Below, piece after piece: positions 53,331 through 61,875 of a stretch of 64,000 bases of DNA. The position numbers and the translations under genes are program-made. Within the stretch, counting starts at the first letter, position 1. Each line of letters begins with the position of its first letter. The notes beneath the pieces are model-generated. The model did no database searches and was not told the DNA's origin. It was given only the letters and a program-made list of their open reading frames with translations. This stretch comes from VXRD01 sp965242535 (GTDB lineage Bacteria; Latescibacterota; UBA2968), in the NCBI GenBank assembly GCA_965242535.1, contig OZ251458.1, forward strand, positions 3,410,001 through 3,474,000. Direction: 5' to 3'.

Positions 53331-54698
53331 ATGACCTCCAAACAAAAACGCCACCTCAAAAACCTCGACCGCACCGCCGTTTGGCATCCCTTTACGCAGA
53401 TGCAAGACTACGCGCGGGAAGAACCCGTCGTCATCGCGCGCGGCGAGGGCGTCTATCTCGAAGACATAGATGGCAATCGCTATCTCGACGGATTTTCGTC
53501 CATGTGGTGCAATGTGCATGGGCATCGCGTTGCGGAAATCGACCGCGCGATTCGCGGCCAACTCGACCGGGTCGCGCACAGCACCTTGTTGGGTCTGTCC
53601 AATATCCCGGCGATTCAGCTCGCGGAAAAACTCGTAGAACTCGCGCCGGCGGGCCTCACGCGGGTTTTCTATTCGGACAGCGGCGCGACAGCCGTGGAAA
53701 TCGCCCTCAAGATGGCCTTTCAATACTGGCAGCAGCGCGGGGATGCGCGCCCGCAAAAAACCGCGTTTCTCCACCTGACGGACAGCTATCACGGCGATAC
53801 CATCGGCGCGGTCAGCGTCGGGGGCATCGCGCATTTTCACCGGCTATACGGCCCCCTGCTCTTTTCCGCGATAGCCGCGCCCGCGCCCCATCCGTACCGG
53901 TGTGAACACTGCGATGGGGCGTGCGACGAGGCGTGCTTTGACGCGCTGGAAAAAGCCCTTGCGGACCATGCGGAACATCTCGCCGCGCTGGTCGTCGAAC
54001 CGCTCGTACAGGGCGCGGGGGGCATGCTCATGCACCCGCCGGGCTATCTCGAGCGCGCCGCCGCGTTGTGCCGCGAGTACGACGTGCTCCTCATCGCAGA
54101 CGAGGTCGCCACGGGGTTTGGTCGAACCGGGACGATGTTTGCCTGCGAGCGCGAGAACGTGTGCCCGGACCTGCTCTGCTTGGGCAAGGGGTTGACCGGC
54201 GGGTATCTCCCGGTCGCGGCCACGCTCGCCACCGATGAAATTTACAGCGCGTTTTTGGGCGATTATGCGGAGGTGAAAACCCTGTTTCACGGACATACGT
54301 ACACGGGCAATCCATTGGGTTGCGCCGCGGCTCTCGCGACGCTGGAGAAATTTGACACCGATCGCACGTTGGAAAATTTGCAACCCAAAATCGCGCATCT
54401 CGCGGATCGGTTGGCGCGTCTCCGCAGGTTGGCGCACGTCGGCGACATTCGGCAAACCGGCTTTATCGCGGCGATAGAACTCGTCGCGGACAAGGCGAAC
54501 AAAACGCCCTATCCCTTTGAAGACCGCATCGGGCATCGCGTTTGCGATATCGCCCGGCAAAACGGCCTGCTCATTCGCCCCCTCGTCAACACCATCGTCC
54601 TCATGCCCCCGTTTGCCATTTCCAACCGGGAGATCACGCGCATGCTGGACATCACGCGCCACGCCATTCAAACCGCCACAGAAGGAGGCGCAAAGTGA
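53331..54698 (+). CDS. bioA: Adenosylmethionine-8-amino-7-oxononanoate aminotransferase
   Basis: A 455-residue class III aminotransferase matching BioA. It converts 7-keto-8-aminopelargonate to 7,8-diaminopelargonate, using AdoMet as amino donor, in biotin synthesis. Motifs are VWHPFTQMQDY (BioA-specific opening), DGFSSMWCNVHGH, FYSDSGATAVEIALKMAFQY, YHGDTIGAVSVGG, DEVATGFGRTGTMFAC and the PLP lysine in CLGKGLTGGYLP. HGHTYTGNPLGCAAA is also typical. It overlaps bioD by four bases. Confidence 0.95.
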   Translation: MTSKQKRHLKNLDRTAVWHPFTQMQDYAREEPVVIARGEGVYLEDIDGNRYLDGFSSMWCNVHGHRVAEIDRAIRGQLDRVAHSTLLGLSNIPAIQLAEKLVELAPAGLTRVFYSDSGATAVEIALKMAFQYWQQRGDARPQKTAFLHLTDSYHGDTIGAVSVGGIAHFHRLYGPLLFSAIAAPAPHPYRCEHCDGACDEACFDALEKALADHAEHLAALVVEPLVQGAGGMLMHPPGYLERAAALCREYDVLLIADEVATGFGRTGTMFACERENVCPDLLCLGKGLTGGYLPVAATLATDEIYSAFLGDYAEVKTLFHGHTYTGNPLGCAAALATLEKFDTDRTLENLQPKIAHLADRLARLRRLAHVGDIRQTGFIAAIELVADKANKTPYPFEDRIGHRVCDIARQNGLLIRPLVNTIVLMPPFAISNREITRMLDITRHAIQTATEGGAK

Positions 54699-55387
54699 CG
54701 CGCGGGATTTTTGTCACGGGCACGGATACCGAAATCGGCAAGACAGCCATCGCCGCCGGATTGGCCGCAGTGCTCAAAAATCGCGGCATTCGCGTCGGCG
54801 TGATGAAACCCATTTCAGCGGGCGGGCGGGCGGATGCGAACTTGTTGCAACGCGTCACGGGGCAACCCCTCGACACCATCAACCCCATCGCCTTGCGCGA
54901 CCCGCTCTCGCCCAATATCGCCGCGGAGCGCGAGCACGCGGAGATCGACCTCGCACTCGTGTTCAGCGCGTTTGACCGCCTCTTGCAAACCCGCGACTGC
55001 GTGCTCGTCGAGGGCGTGGGCGGGTTGTTGGTCCCCATCGCGGACCACATCCTCGTCGCCGATCTCGCACGCCATCTCCAACTGCCCCTGCTCATTGTCG
55101 CACGCGCGGCCCTGGGCACGATCAACCACACCTTGCTCACCATCGAGGCGGCGCGGACACGCGGCCTCTTGATCAACGGCGCGATCTACAACGCGCTTTC
55201 GCCAGGTCCGCCCGATCTATCTGCCCAACTGAGCCCGGGGGTCGTGACGCGCATCTCGGGCATTCCATCGGCGGGGACGATCCCCTACGATCCCCATGTC
55301 GATGTAGATGCGGGCCGCTTGGGCCGCATGCCGGAATTGATAGACGCGCACATCGACCTGGATTTGATCTTTCCCGACCTGTTGTAA
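54695..55387 (+). CDS. bioD: Dethiobiotin synthetase
   Basis: A 230-residue BioD that forms the ureido ring of dethiobiotin from DAPA, CO2 and ATP. The P-loop is FVTGTDTEIGKTAIAAGLAA; GVMKPISAGGRADANLL holds the substrate Lys, and LVEGVGGLLVPI is the second conserved block. The start is a GTG overlapping the bioA stop (GTGA) with AAGGAGG six bases before. bioB and bioF are not in the window. Confidence 0.94.
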   Translation: MTRGIFVTGTDTEIGKTAIAAGLAAVLKNRGIRVGVMKPISAGGRADANLLQRVTGQPLDTINPIALRDPLSPNIAAEREHAEIDLALVFSAFDRLLQTRDCVLVEGVGGLLVPIADHILVADLARHLQLPLLIVARAALGTINHTLLTIEAARTRGLLINGAIYNALSPGPPDLSAQLSPGVVTRISGIPSAGTIPYDPHVDVDAGRLGRMPELIDAHIDLDLIFPDLL

Positions 55388-55391
55388 TACC

Positions 55392-56435
55392 ATGACAATC
55401 CTATACACCACCTCGTTCAAAGGCATTGGGCAGGTCGCGGTGCGGGAACTGCGGTCTCGGTTTGGCGACCGCCTGTCCAGTATCCAAACGAGCCGCGTGC
55501 GGGACTACGACCTCGTGCAATTCAACTGGCGCGGCGATCCCGTCGCATTGCGCCAACTCGGCACGGTGGAGGACGTCTTTTATTCGTTGGCAGACATCCC
55601 ACTCCGCGACGATCTCACCGCCCTCGCGGACCTGCCCGACCTGACGCCTGCGCTCCACATCCACAAGCGATTCAACGGCTTGCCCAAGGGACGCACAAAA
55701 TACCGCGTCATCGTCCAAGCCGCCATGCGGCAATCGCCCCGCCGCCAGATGCAGAACGCGCTCGAACGCGCCATCCGCCGTCGCTTTCCCAAATGGCGAC
55801 TCGTGCCGGACCATGCCGACTTGGAATTTTGGCTGCAACAAACCGGCACGCACACGCGCTTGGGCCTGCGCTTGACCGACCACACCACGCGCCATCGCAC
55901 GTACAAAAGTGCCAACCGCCCCGCGTCCTTGCGCCCCACGATCGCGCGGGCACTCGCCTTGCTCACCTGTCCGGAAGACCACGACGTTTTTCTCGATCCC
56001 ATGTGCGGCGCGGGCACCATTGCCATCGAACGCGCGCTCGCGGGTCGCTATGCCCTGATTCGCGGCGGGGACATCGACGAACGCGCCGTTGCGGACGCGC
56101 TCGAAAATTTCGGCAACCGCCACAAACCGCGCGCCATTTCCCACTGGGATGCGCGCCGCCTGCCCCTGCCGGATCGGTCTGTGGATAAAATTGCCACCAA
56201 TCCGCCCTGGGGGCGCCAGATCGGTTCCCGGTCCGAACTCCACGCGCTCTATGGCGCCGCGCTTGCAGAGATCGACCGCGTCCTGCGTCCCAACGGCATG
56301 GTCGCGATTCTCACCAGCGAATGGAACGCGATCAAAACCGCGCTGGCCCCCACCGATCTCACGACTATCGAACACCTCAAAAACATCGCCGTGCTCGGTC
56401 GGCGTGCGGATATATTCGTCGCGCAAAAATTTTAG
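55392..56435 (+). CDS. THUMP-type RNA (guanine-N2) methyltransferase
   Basis: A 347-residue methyltransferase of the Trm14/TrmN/RlmL-like group. The N-terminal half has the THUMP-like fold and an R-rich strand (IHKRFNGLPKGRTKYRVIVQ). Then comes YKSANRPASLRPTIARALAL, the AdoMet motif FLDPMCGAGTIAIERALAG and the catalytic NPPWGRQIG. It modifies a guanine in tRNA or rRNA; which is not clear. It begins five bases after bioD. Confidence 0.88.
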   Translation: MTILYTTSFKGIGQVAVRELRSRFGDRLSSIQTSRVRDYDLVQFNWRGDPVALRQLGTVEDVFYSLADIPLRDDLTALADLPDLTPALHIHKRFNGLPKGRTKYRVIVQAAMRQSPRRQMQNALERAIRRRFPKWRLVPDHADLEFWLQQTGTHTRLGLRLTDHTTRHRTYKSANRPASLRPTIARALALLTCPEDHDVFLDPMCGAGTIAIERALAGRYALIRGGDIDERAVADALENFGNRHKPRAISHWDARRLPLPDRSVDKIATNPPWGRQIGSRSELHALYGAALAEIDRVLRPNGMVAILTSEWNAIKTALAPTDLTTIEHLKNIAVLGRRADIFVAQKF

Positions 56436-56465
56436 AAGCGGGGAGGCGAAAGCGGGGAGACGGGA

Positions 56466-56565
56466 GAGGGAAGAGGTAAAAGGCGAGAGGCGAGAGGCGA
56501 GAGGCGAGAGGCGAGAGGCGAGAGGCGAGAGGCGAGAGGCGAGAGGTAAAAGGCGAGAGGCGAGA
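56466..56565. repeat. Tandem GGCGAGA heptamer array
   Basis: About a dozen GGCGAGA units, interrupted twice by GGTAAAA. The array begins right after the methyltransferase gene and is followed at 56606 by the related CCGTCTCCCGTCTC. Its uniformity suggests recent slippage. Confidence 0.85.
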
Positions 56566-56620
56566 TCTGCCCCCCGATCGCCGGGTTAATGCCGAAGAGT
56601 ATCTTCCGTCTCCCGTCTCA

Positions 56621-56649
56621 TTGACTTTTCTTTGGCGACGCGCTATATT
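56621..56649 (+). promoter_or_regulatory. Sigma70-type promoter for the zinc dehydrogenase gene
   Basis: TTGACT at 56621-56626 and TATATT at 56644-56649, with 17 bases between. This closely resembles the promoter at 8214. It begins a few bases after the heptamer array. Confidence 0.65.
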
Positions 56650-56715
56650 ACGCGGTTTCAGAAATAGGCGGGCTGTGGGGATGGCGTAGCGATGGCTTCA
56701 GACCGGGAGAGAGAT

Positions 56716-57759
56716 GTGAAAGTAGCACAGATTGTCGCCCGCAGGCGCGTGGTGGTCGTCGATGCGGAGGAGCCGCAACTCGCGGGTGCCGGGCAAGTGA
56801 AAATTCGGTTGGAACGCGCGTGTTTGTGCGGGTCAGACGTGCCTTTGTGGGATTGCGATCACAATGAATTGGCGGAAGTCGCACAGCGCGATCCGCGCCG
56901 GGCCAAGCGCGTGCCATTTGTGGATTACGTCCACGGCGATCCGTATCCCCTGCGCGTGGGCCTGTCGATCCACGAATGCTTGGGCACGGTGGTCGCCTCC
57001 ACGTCCGGCAAATTTCGAGAGGGCGATTTTGTGCTCGCATTGCCCGATGGGCAAACCGGGTTGTGCGAATATATTTGCACCCCCGATAGCCGAACCATTC
57101 CCCTGCCCAAAGGCGTCGTGCCGGACGAGCAAATTTTGATGACCCAACCCTTGGGCACAGTGGTGTGGGCGTGTCAAAAACTGGGCAATATCGTCGATTG
57201 GGATGTGGCAGTTGTGGGGCAAGGCCCGATGGGCTTGCTGTTCACGCGCATGCTCGGCAATTTGGGCGCGCGAAGCGTGATCGGGATGGACAAACTGGAT
57301 TACCGCTTGCACGCGGCGAAAAAGATGGGCGCGACCCATGTGGTCAATGTCGATAGCAACGATGCCATCGAAGCCGTGCGCGAGATCACGGGCGGCAAAA
57401 TGGCCGATCTGGTCGTCGAGGCGGTCGGGCATCAGACCGAGACCTTGAATGCGTGCATGAAACTCCTGCGGCGTTTGGGCACTCTGGTGGGCTTTGGCGT
57501 GCCCGACGATGTGTATTATCCATTTGAGTACGCGGAATTTTTTAGACGCAATCTCAAGCTGATCTCTACGGTGGGGCCCGATGTGCAACCCAATTTTTCG
57601 CTCGCCCGCGATTTGATCGCACAGGGGCGGGTGGATGTCGCGCCTTTGGCGACGCATGTGTTGCCGTTTGAGGACATTCAGCGCGGCTACGAGTTGTTCG
57701 CGGACCGCGGGGATGGGGCCATCAAAGTGGTGATCGATTACGATTCGTTGAGGACCTGA
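56716..57759 (+). CDS. Zinc-binding medium-chain dehydrogenase
   Basis: A 347-residue alcohol/polyol dehydrogenase. The catalytic zinc ligand region is RACLCGSDVPLW with Cys, and LSIHECLGTVV carries the H-E pair. The Rossmann motif is VAVVGQGPMGLLFTRML. The structural-zinc lobe appears absent or changed, as in some sorbitol- or threonine-dehydrogenase-like members. The start is probably the GTG behind GGGAGAGAGAT; an ATG eight codons upstream has no good ribosome site. It lies 13 bases before the gamma-glutamyltransferase gene. Confidence 0.87.
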   Translation: MKVAQIVARRRVVVVDAEEPQLAGAGQVKIRLERACLCGSDVPLWDCDHNELAEVAQRDPRRAKRVPFVDYVHGDPYPLRVGLSIHECLGTVVASTSGKFREGDFVLALPDGQTGLCEYICTPDSRTIPLPKGVVPDEQILMTQPLGTVVWACQKLGNIVDWDVAVVGQGPMGLLFTRMLGNLGARSVIGMDKLDYRLHAAKKMGATHVVNVDSNDAIEAVREITGGKMADLVVEAVGHQTETLNACMKLLRRLGTLVGFGVPDDVYYPFEYAEFFRRNLKLISTVGPDVQPNFSLARDLIAQGRVDVAPLATHVLPFEDIQRGYELFADRGDGAIKVVIDYDSLRT

Positions 57760-57772
57760 CAAAAGGGGGTTT

Positions 57773-59365
57773 TTGCCTGTGGCAGCGATGTTTGAAAACG
57801 GCGCAGTGGTCGGACAACCCGAATCCGATTCTGCCGCTGTGAGTATGTTGAGAAAAGGCGGCAATGCCGTGGACGCGGCTGTGAGCGCGGCATTCCTCGC
57901 GTGTGTTTCAACGCCTAAATCGTGCGGCATCGGCGGGTATGGCGGGGTGATGACCGCGTACATCGGCGGCGAAGTCGTCTGCGTCGATTTTAATACGGCC
58001 GCGCCGCGGTCGGCCCATGCGCGCATGTTTCGCGTCACGCGGTCAGACGGGCGGTTTGGCTCTGGGGTCAGCGACTATGCCAATCAAGTGGGCTACAAAG
58101 CCATTTCCGTGCCGGGGGTGCTCTCCGGCCTGGGCCTCGCCCTGGAGAAGTTCGGCAAGATGACGCTGGCAGACGTGCTCGCGCCCGCGATTCGCGCGTG
58201 TGAAAACGGGTTTCGGGTGTCGGCGAATTACGCGGCAGGCGTCGCCCAAAGCGAAAAGCGCGTCCGGGAATTTCCAGAAACCGCGCAGTTGTTGCTGATC
58301 GACGGCGAGTTGCCCAAAAGCGGGGATCGGGCGAAAAACCCCGAATTGGGCGACTTGCTCAGGCGGGTTGCGGACGAGGGCGTGCGCGAATTTTACGAGG
58401 GCGACATCGCAGACCGCATCGTAGCGCATGTGCGGGACAACGGCGGGGTCTTGTCGCGCAACGATCTGGCGAAGTACGAGGCGCGCGTGGTCGATCCCAT
58501 CCACGAGATATGCATGGAATACGACGTGTACAGTTCGCCGCTTTGCAGCGCGGGTCTGAGCTTGGTGCAGATGTGTGCCATTGCCGACGTGGCCGAATTG
58601 GATCTCTACGCGCGCGACTCGGCCCGCTTGTCCCACGGCATGGTCGAAACCATCCGCGCCGCGTGGATGGATCGGTACCGGCATTTTGGCGACCCGAAGT
58701 TCGTCACGGTGCCCATGGACATACTGATGTCGGATATCCACTTGGGCGCGACCGCAAAAGATGTCGCCGCCTATATCGCCGAGGGCAAACGCGGTCAATC
58801 CCTGTTGCGGCCCTTTTACACGGGCGGCACCACGCATATTTGCACTGCGGACGCGCAAAACAATCTGGTCGCGCTGACCCTCACGCACGGGCCGAGTTTT
58901 GGATCGTTCGTCACCATTCCTGGCATTGGCTTGCTGATGAACGCGGGCATGTCGCGGTTCGATCCCGGTTCGGGCTTGAAAAATTCCATTGGCCCCGGCA
59001 AAGCGCCGATTATGAACATGTGCCCGGCCATCGTGTTGCGCGATGGCGCGCCCATGCTGACCATCGGCGCGTCTGGAGGCACGCGCATCCCGTCGTCCGT
59101 GTTTCAGGTGTTGGCGCGCAGGCTGGTGCTCGACGAAGACCCCGAGTGGTCGATCGCCGCGCCGCGCGTGCATTCAGAGGGCAATGAGTGGGTGCGCTTG
59201 GAAGAAGAGTTCGGCGAGGCCGCGCTGGAATATCTCAAGTCCATCGGCTACAAAACCAACACCAAGGGCGCGGTGGCCGCCCATGTGCGGATGATCGAGA
59301 TCACGGACGACGGCTTGCTCGCCCTGTACGACCCGCGCATGAAGGCACGGGAGAAGGGGTATTAA
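57773..59365 (+). CDS. ggt: Gamma-glutamyltransferase family protein
   Basis: A 530-residue Ntn hydrolase of the GGT family, made as a single precursor. The N-terminal GNAVDAAVSAAFLACV and GIGGYGGVMTAY are typical; the self-cleavage and catalytic Thr is in YTGGTTHICTADAQNN, and LTIGASGGTRIPSSVFQVLA follows. There is no signal peptide, in contrast to most GGTs, so it may be one of the cytoplasmic branch (CapD or cephalosporin-acylase-like). The start is TTG 57773 or GTG 57779; AAAGGGGG supports either. Confidence 0.88.
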   Translation: MPVAAMFENGAVVGQPESDSAAVSMLRKGGNAVDAAVSAAFLACVSTPKSCGIGGYGGVMTAYIGGEVVCVDFNTAAPRSAHARMFRVTRSDGRFGSGVSDYANQVGYKAISVPGVLSGLGLALEKFGKMTLADVLAPAIRACENGFRVSANYAAGVAQSEKRVREFPETAQLLLIDGELPKSGDRAKNPELGDLLRRVADEGVREFYEGDIADRIVAHVRDNGGVLSRNDLAKYEARVVDPIHEICMEYDVYSSPLCSAGLSLVQMCAIADVAELDLYARDSARLSHGMVETIRAAWMDRYRHFGDPKFVTVPMDILMSDIHLGATAKDVAAYIAEGKRGQSLLRPFYTGGTTHICTADAQNNLVALTLTHGPSFGSFVTIPGIGLLMNAGMSRFDPGSGLKNSIGPGKAPIMNMCPAIVLRDGAPMLTIGASGGTRIPSSVFQVLARRLVLDEDPEWSIAAPRVHSEGNEWVRLEEEFGEAALEYLKSIGYKTNTKGAVAAHVRMIEITDDGLLALYDPRMKAREKGY

Positions 59366-59369
59366 AAGA

Positions 59370-59600
59370 AGAGGGGAGACGGGAGACGGGAGACGGGAGA
59401 CGGGAAAGGGGAGAGGTGAGACGGGAGACGGGAGACGGGAGAGGTGAGAAGCAATCGCAATCGTAGAGACAGGCCCGCGTGCTCGACCAAAGATACACAG
59501 GGGGAGACCGCCCGGCCCCCATCCCCGTAGGGACAGGCTCCCGTGCCTGTCCGAAGATACAAGATGGGAATTTAGCGGGGTACAACTGCGATAAGCCGTT
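59370..59600. repeat. GACGGGA tract and REP-like palindromes
   Basis: A GACGGGAGA tract lies at about 59375-59447. Copies of the REP-like palindrome are at about 59463-59485 (degenerate) and 59528-59555. It fills the gap between two converging genes; no gene is seen. Confidence 0.8.
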
Positions 59601-59608
59601 TGTCCAAT

Positions 59609-59632
59609 CGCCCGTAAGACCCCTGCGCTTCA
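59609..59632. repeat. Solo remnant of the TnpB-element left end
   Basis: CGCCCGTAAGACCCCTGCGC then TTCA matches the reverse complement of the left end at 34747-34770 with one mismatch in 24 bases. There is no TnpB nearby. Confidence 0.6.
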
Positions 59633-59642
59633 CCGCTCGCGG

Positions 59643-61391
59643 CTAAGGCTTTGGCCTTGGAATACAACCGTGGGCGGTTTTTTTGTGGTTCTGTTCTTCT
59701 TTCAAAGTCAGCATGACGCGGCGCACGTCCATCACCTGCGATTCGGGGATGTCGAGGGCGCGCAAGGTCAGGGTGCCACGCCCCGCGGTCAGGTGAATCG
59801 TTCCCAAAGTCAGGGGGACAAAATCCTTGACGTAAGACTCGCCCTGGCGCGGCCAGCGATCATCACTCGCGCCGACGAGGGGGGGATCGTGCGCGTCGAG
59901 GACTCGGCCTTGCACAGAGGCGGTATTCGCGCCGTGAAACGCCAACTCCACGGTCGCGCCCACGTCTTTAGCCGGGCACGTATAGTAAATCGCCGCGTCG
60001 TAATCGCCCTCTGTGCCGACTTCGATCTCCCAAGTCATCCGATCGCCCACTTCGGTCCAATGCGTGAAATACGAGCAGTTGGGCGCGCCTGCACTGCGCG
60101 TTATCGAACCGAAATGCTCCCCGTCTCGCGCGGGCAAGCGCGTGGATTTCCAATGGCCCACGGCAAAGGGGCGGTCGTCGGCGACGGGCAACACCTCGGC
60201 GCGAAATTTCGCCACCGCATCGGACAACTCCGCATGCACATCGGGATGGTCTTTTGACACGTCCATCGTCTGCCCGCCATCTGCGACCATATCGTACAAC
60301 GCGCCCGCCACATCCAAGCGAAACCGCTGGCTGCGCGCACTGAGCTGCGCCCGCTGGTGAGACAGAATGATCCTGTCGGGCCAATCCACATCCTCGCCCA
60401 TGAGCAAGGGCTTCAAACTGCGGCCGTCCAACGGCTTTTCACTCGCCACATCAACGCCCGCCAAATCCGCAAAGGTCGGCAATAAATCGATCGCGCCCGC
60501 GATTTCTTCGATCGCCACGCCCGCCTGAATCCGCCCTTTCCAGCGCATCAACCCGGCCACGCGCACGCCCCCTTCATCCGTCGATCCCTTCGTGCCCTTC
60601 ATCCCGCCATTCCACCGCGCGCCATTGGGGCCATTGTCGCCGAAGTAAAACACAATCGTGTCTTCCGCGATGCCCAAGTCGTCCAACTCGCCGAGCAATC
60701 GCCCCACGTTCCAGTCGATGTTTTCGCACAGGGCGAGCGCGGCCCGCGTGCGGTCGATGTCTTCGCCTTCGGGACGGGTCGCGCGCATGGTTATGGGCTT
60801 GTCGCGGAACGAATCGTAAAATCGGTCGGGCACTTGAAAGGGCGTGTGCGGAATGTTGTAGGGGATATAGCAGAAAAACGGGCGATCCCGCGCCGCATTC
60901 TCCGCCATAAAGGCCATCGCACGATCTGTACACTCGTCCGGCAAATAGCCCTTGCCGCGCGTCAATTCGCCGTTGTGCTCGAGTTCCGCGTCGAAATAGT
61001 GCCCCCAGTGCCCAGAGCAAAAGCCAAAAAATTCGTCGAACCCCCGCGCATTGGGGTGATAGGGATGTTGCGTGCCATTGTGCCACTTGCCAAAGGCGCC
61101 CGTGGCGTAGCCCGCGCCGCGAAACACCTCGGCGATGGTCCGCTCGTCGAGATTCAACCTTTCGGCCCCCGTGCTCACGCCGTGGACCCCGCCGCGCAGA
61201 TGATAGCGCCCGGTCAAAAATTCCGCCCGCGTGGGCGCGCACACCGGGCACACGTAAAACCGGTCGAACAGCGCGCCGTCTCGCGCGAGCGAATCCACAT
61301 TGGGCGTATTGAGATTTGTATTGCCGTGGACACTCAAATCGCCCCATCCCTGGTCATCGGTCAAAATCACGAGAATATTGGGTTTGTTCAT
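59643..61391 (-). CDS. Sulfatase with C-terminal beta-sandwich extension
   Basis: A 582-residue arylsulfatase. NKPNILVILTDDQGWGDLSV is the first metal block. The formylglycine site is PVCAPTRAEFLTGRYHL with Cys51 (C-x-P-T-R). GKWHNGTQHPYHPNARGFDE, FYFGDNGPNGARWNGGMKGT and GSTDEGGVRVAGLM follow. From about residue 415 an extra domain has FTHWTEVGDRMTWEIEVGT, YYTCPAKDVGATVELAFHG and VKDFVPLTLGTIHLTAGRG, a beta-rich, carbohydrate-binding-like module. No signal peptide is seen. The start is behind AAAGGAG. Confidence 0.93.
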   Translation of the reverse strand: MNKPNILVILTDDQGWGDLSVHGNTNLNTPNVDSLARDGALFDRFYVCPVCAPTRAEFLTGRYHLRGGVHGVSTGAERLNLDERTIAEVFRGAGYATGAFGKWHNGTQHPYHPNARGFDEFFGFCSGHWGHYFDAELEHNGELTRGKGYLPDECTDRAMAFMAENAARDRPFFCYIPYNIPHTPFQVPDRFYDSFRDKPITMRATRPEGEDIDRTRAALALCENIDWNVGRLLGELDDLGIAEDTIVFYFGDNGPNGARWNGGMKGTKGSTDEGGVRVAGLMRWKGRIQAGVAIEEIAGAIDLLPTFADLAGVDVASEKPLDGRSLKPLLMGEDVDWPDRIILSHQRAQLSARSQRFRLDVAGALYDMVADGGQTMDVSKDHPDVHAELSDAVAKFRAEVLPVADDRPFAVGHWKSTRLPARDGEHFGSITRSAGAPNCSYFTHWTEVGDRMTWEIEVGTEGDYDAAIYYTCPAKDVGATVELAFHGANTASVQGRVLDAHDPPLVGASDDRWPRQGESYVKDFVPLTLGTIHLTAGRGTLTLRALDIPESQVMDVRRVMLTLKEEQNHKKTAHGCIPRPKP

Positions 61392-61436
61392 CGCGTCTCC
61401 TTTTTTTTCGGTGGGCACGAGGCCCATCCGCACCAA

Positions 61437-61860
61437 CTAAATACTCCGTAAATTAAATGTTGATCCGCACCCATCCGCACCGACATGGCTCGCTTTTCTA
61501 AAAGCGTTTGGTCCTACAGCATCGTTTGTTGCCTTCGATGCCTTCGGCGACCTACTTTTTGTCAACAGCAACAAAAAGTAGGCGAGCGGGGTACAACTGC
61601 CCGAGCAGTTCAAAAATGCCGCTCTCATGCGCCGAGGGGCTAGGCACAGCGCAAAGCGCTTTTGTAGCAGGACGACATGCGCCAGCCTGCCAAGGGGGTT
61701 GCCCAATGAACCTGGGTTGCGAGACGGACTTGCGCGCTGTGCCCGATGGCTTTGTTTGATGGGCTTTTGGGATCGCATGTTTGGCGATGGCTTCTCTGAA
61801 GAACGGTGGAACTGCAAAGCGATCCCGATAATAAAGTACAAATGGCACGAGCCACGCCCG
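61437..61860 (+). repeat. ~400 bp interspersed repeat, copy C
   Basis: Same blocks as copy A in the same order: GCTCGCTTTTCTAAAAGCG, GGCGACCTACTTTTTGTCAA, GGCGAGCGGGGTACAACTGC, GAGACGGACTTGCGCGCTG, GGCGATGGCTTCTC. TACTCCGTAAATTAA (61442-61456) is the inverse of the motif beside copies A and B. It lies between two sulfatase genes. Confidence 0.8.
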
Positions 61861-61875
61861 GTTTGATTGCGTCCG

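Noticed and set aside
56466..56565. Possible coding or CRISPR signal in the GGCGAGA array
   Set aside because: It is a simple heptamer tandem repeat without spacers or a start codon.
61437..61841. A 134-residue minus-strand frame in repeat copy C
   Set aside because: Shares peptides with copy A only because the DNA is repeated; no start signal and inconsistent frames.
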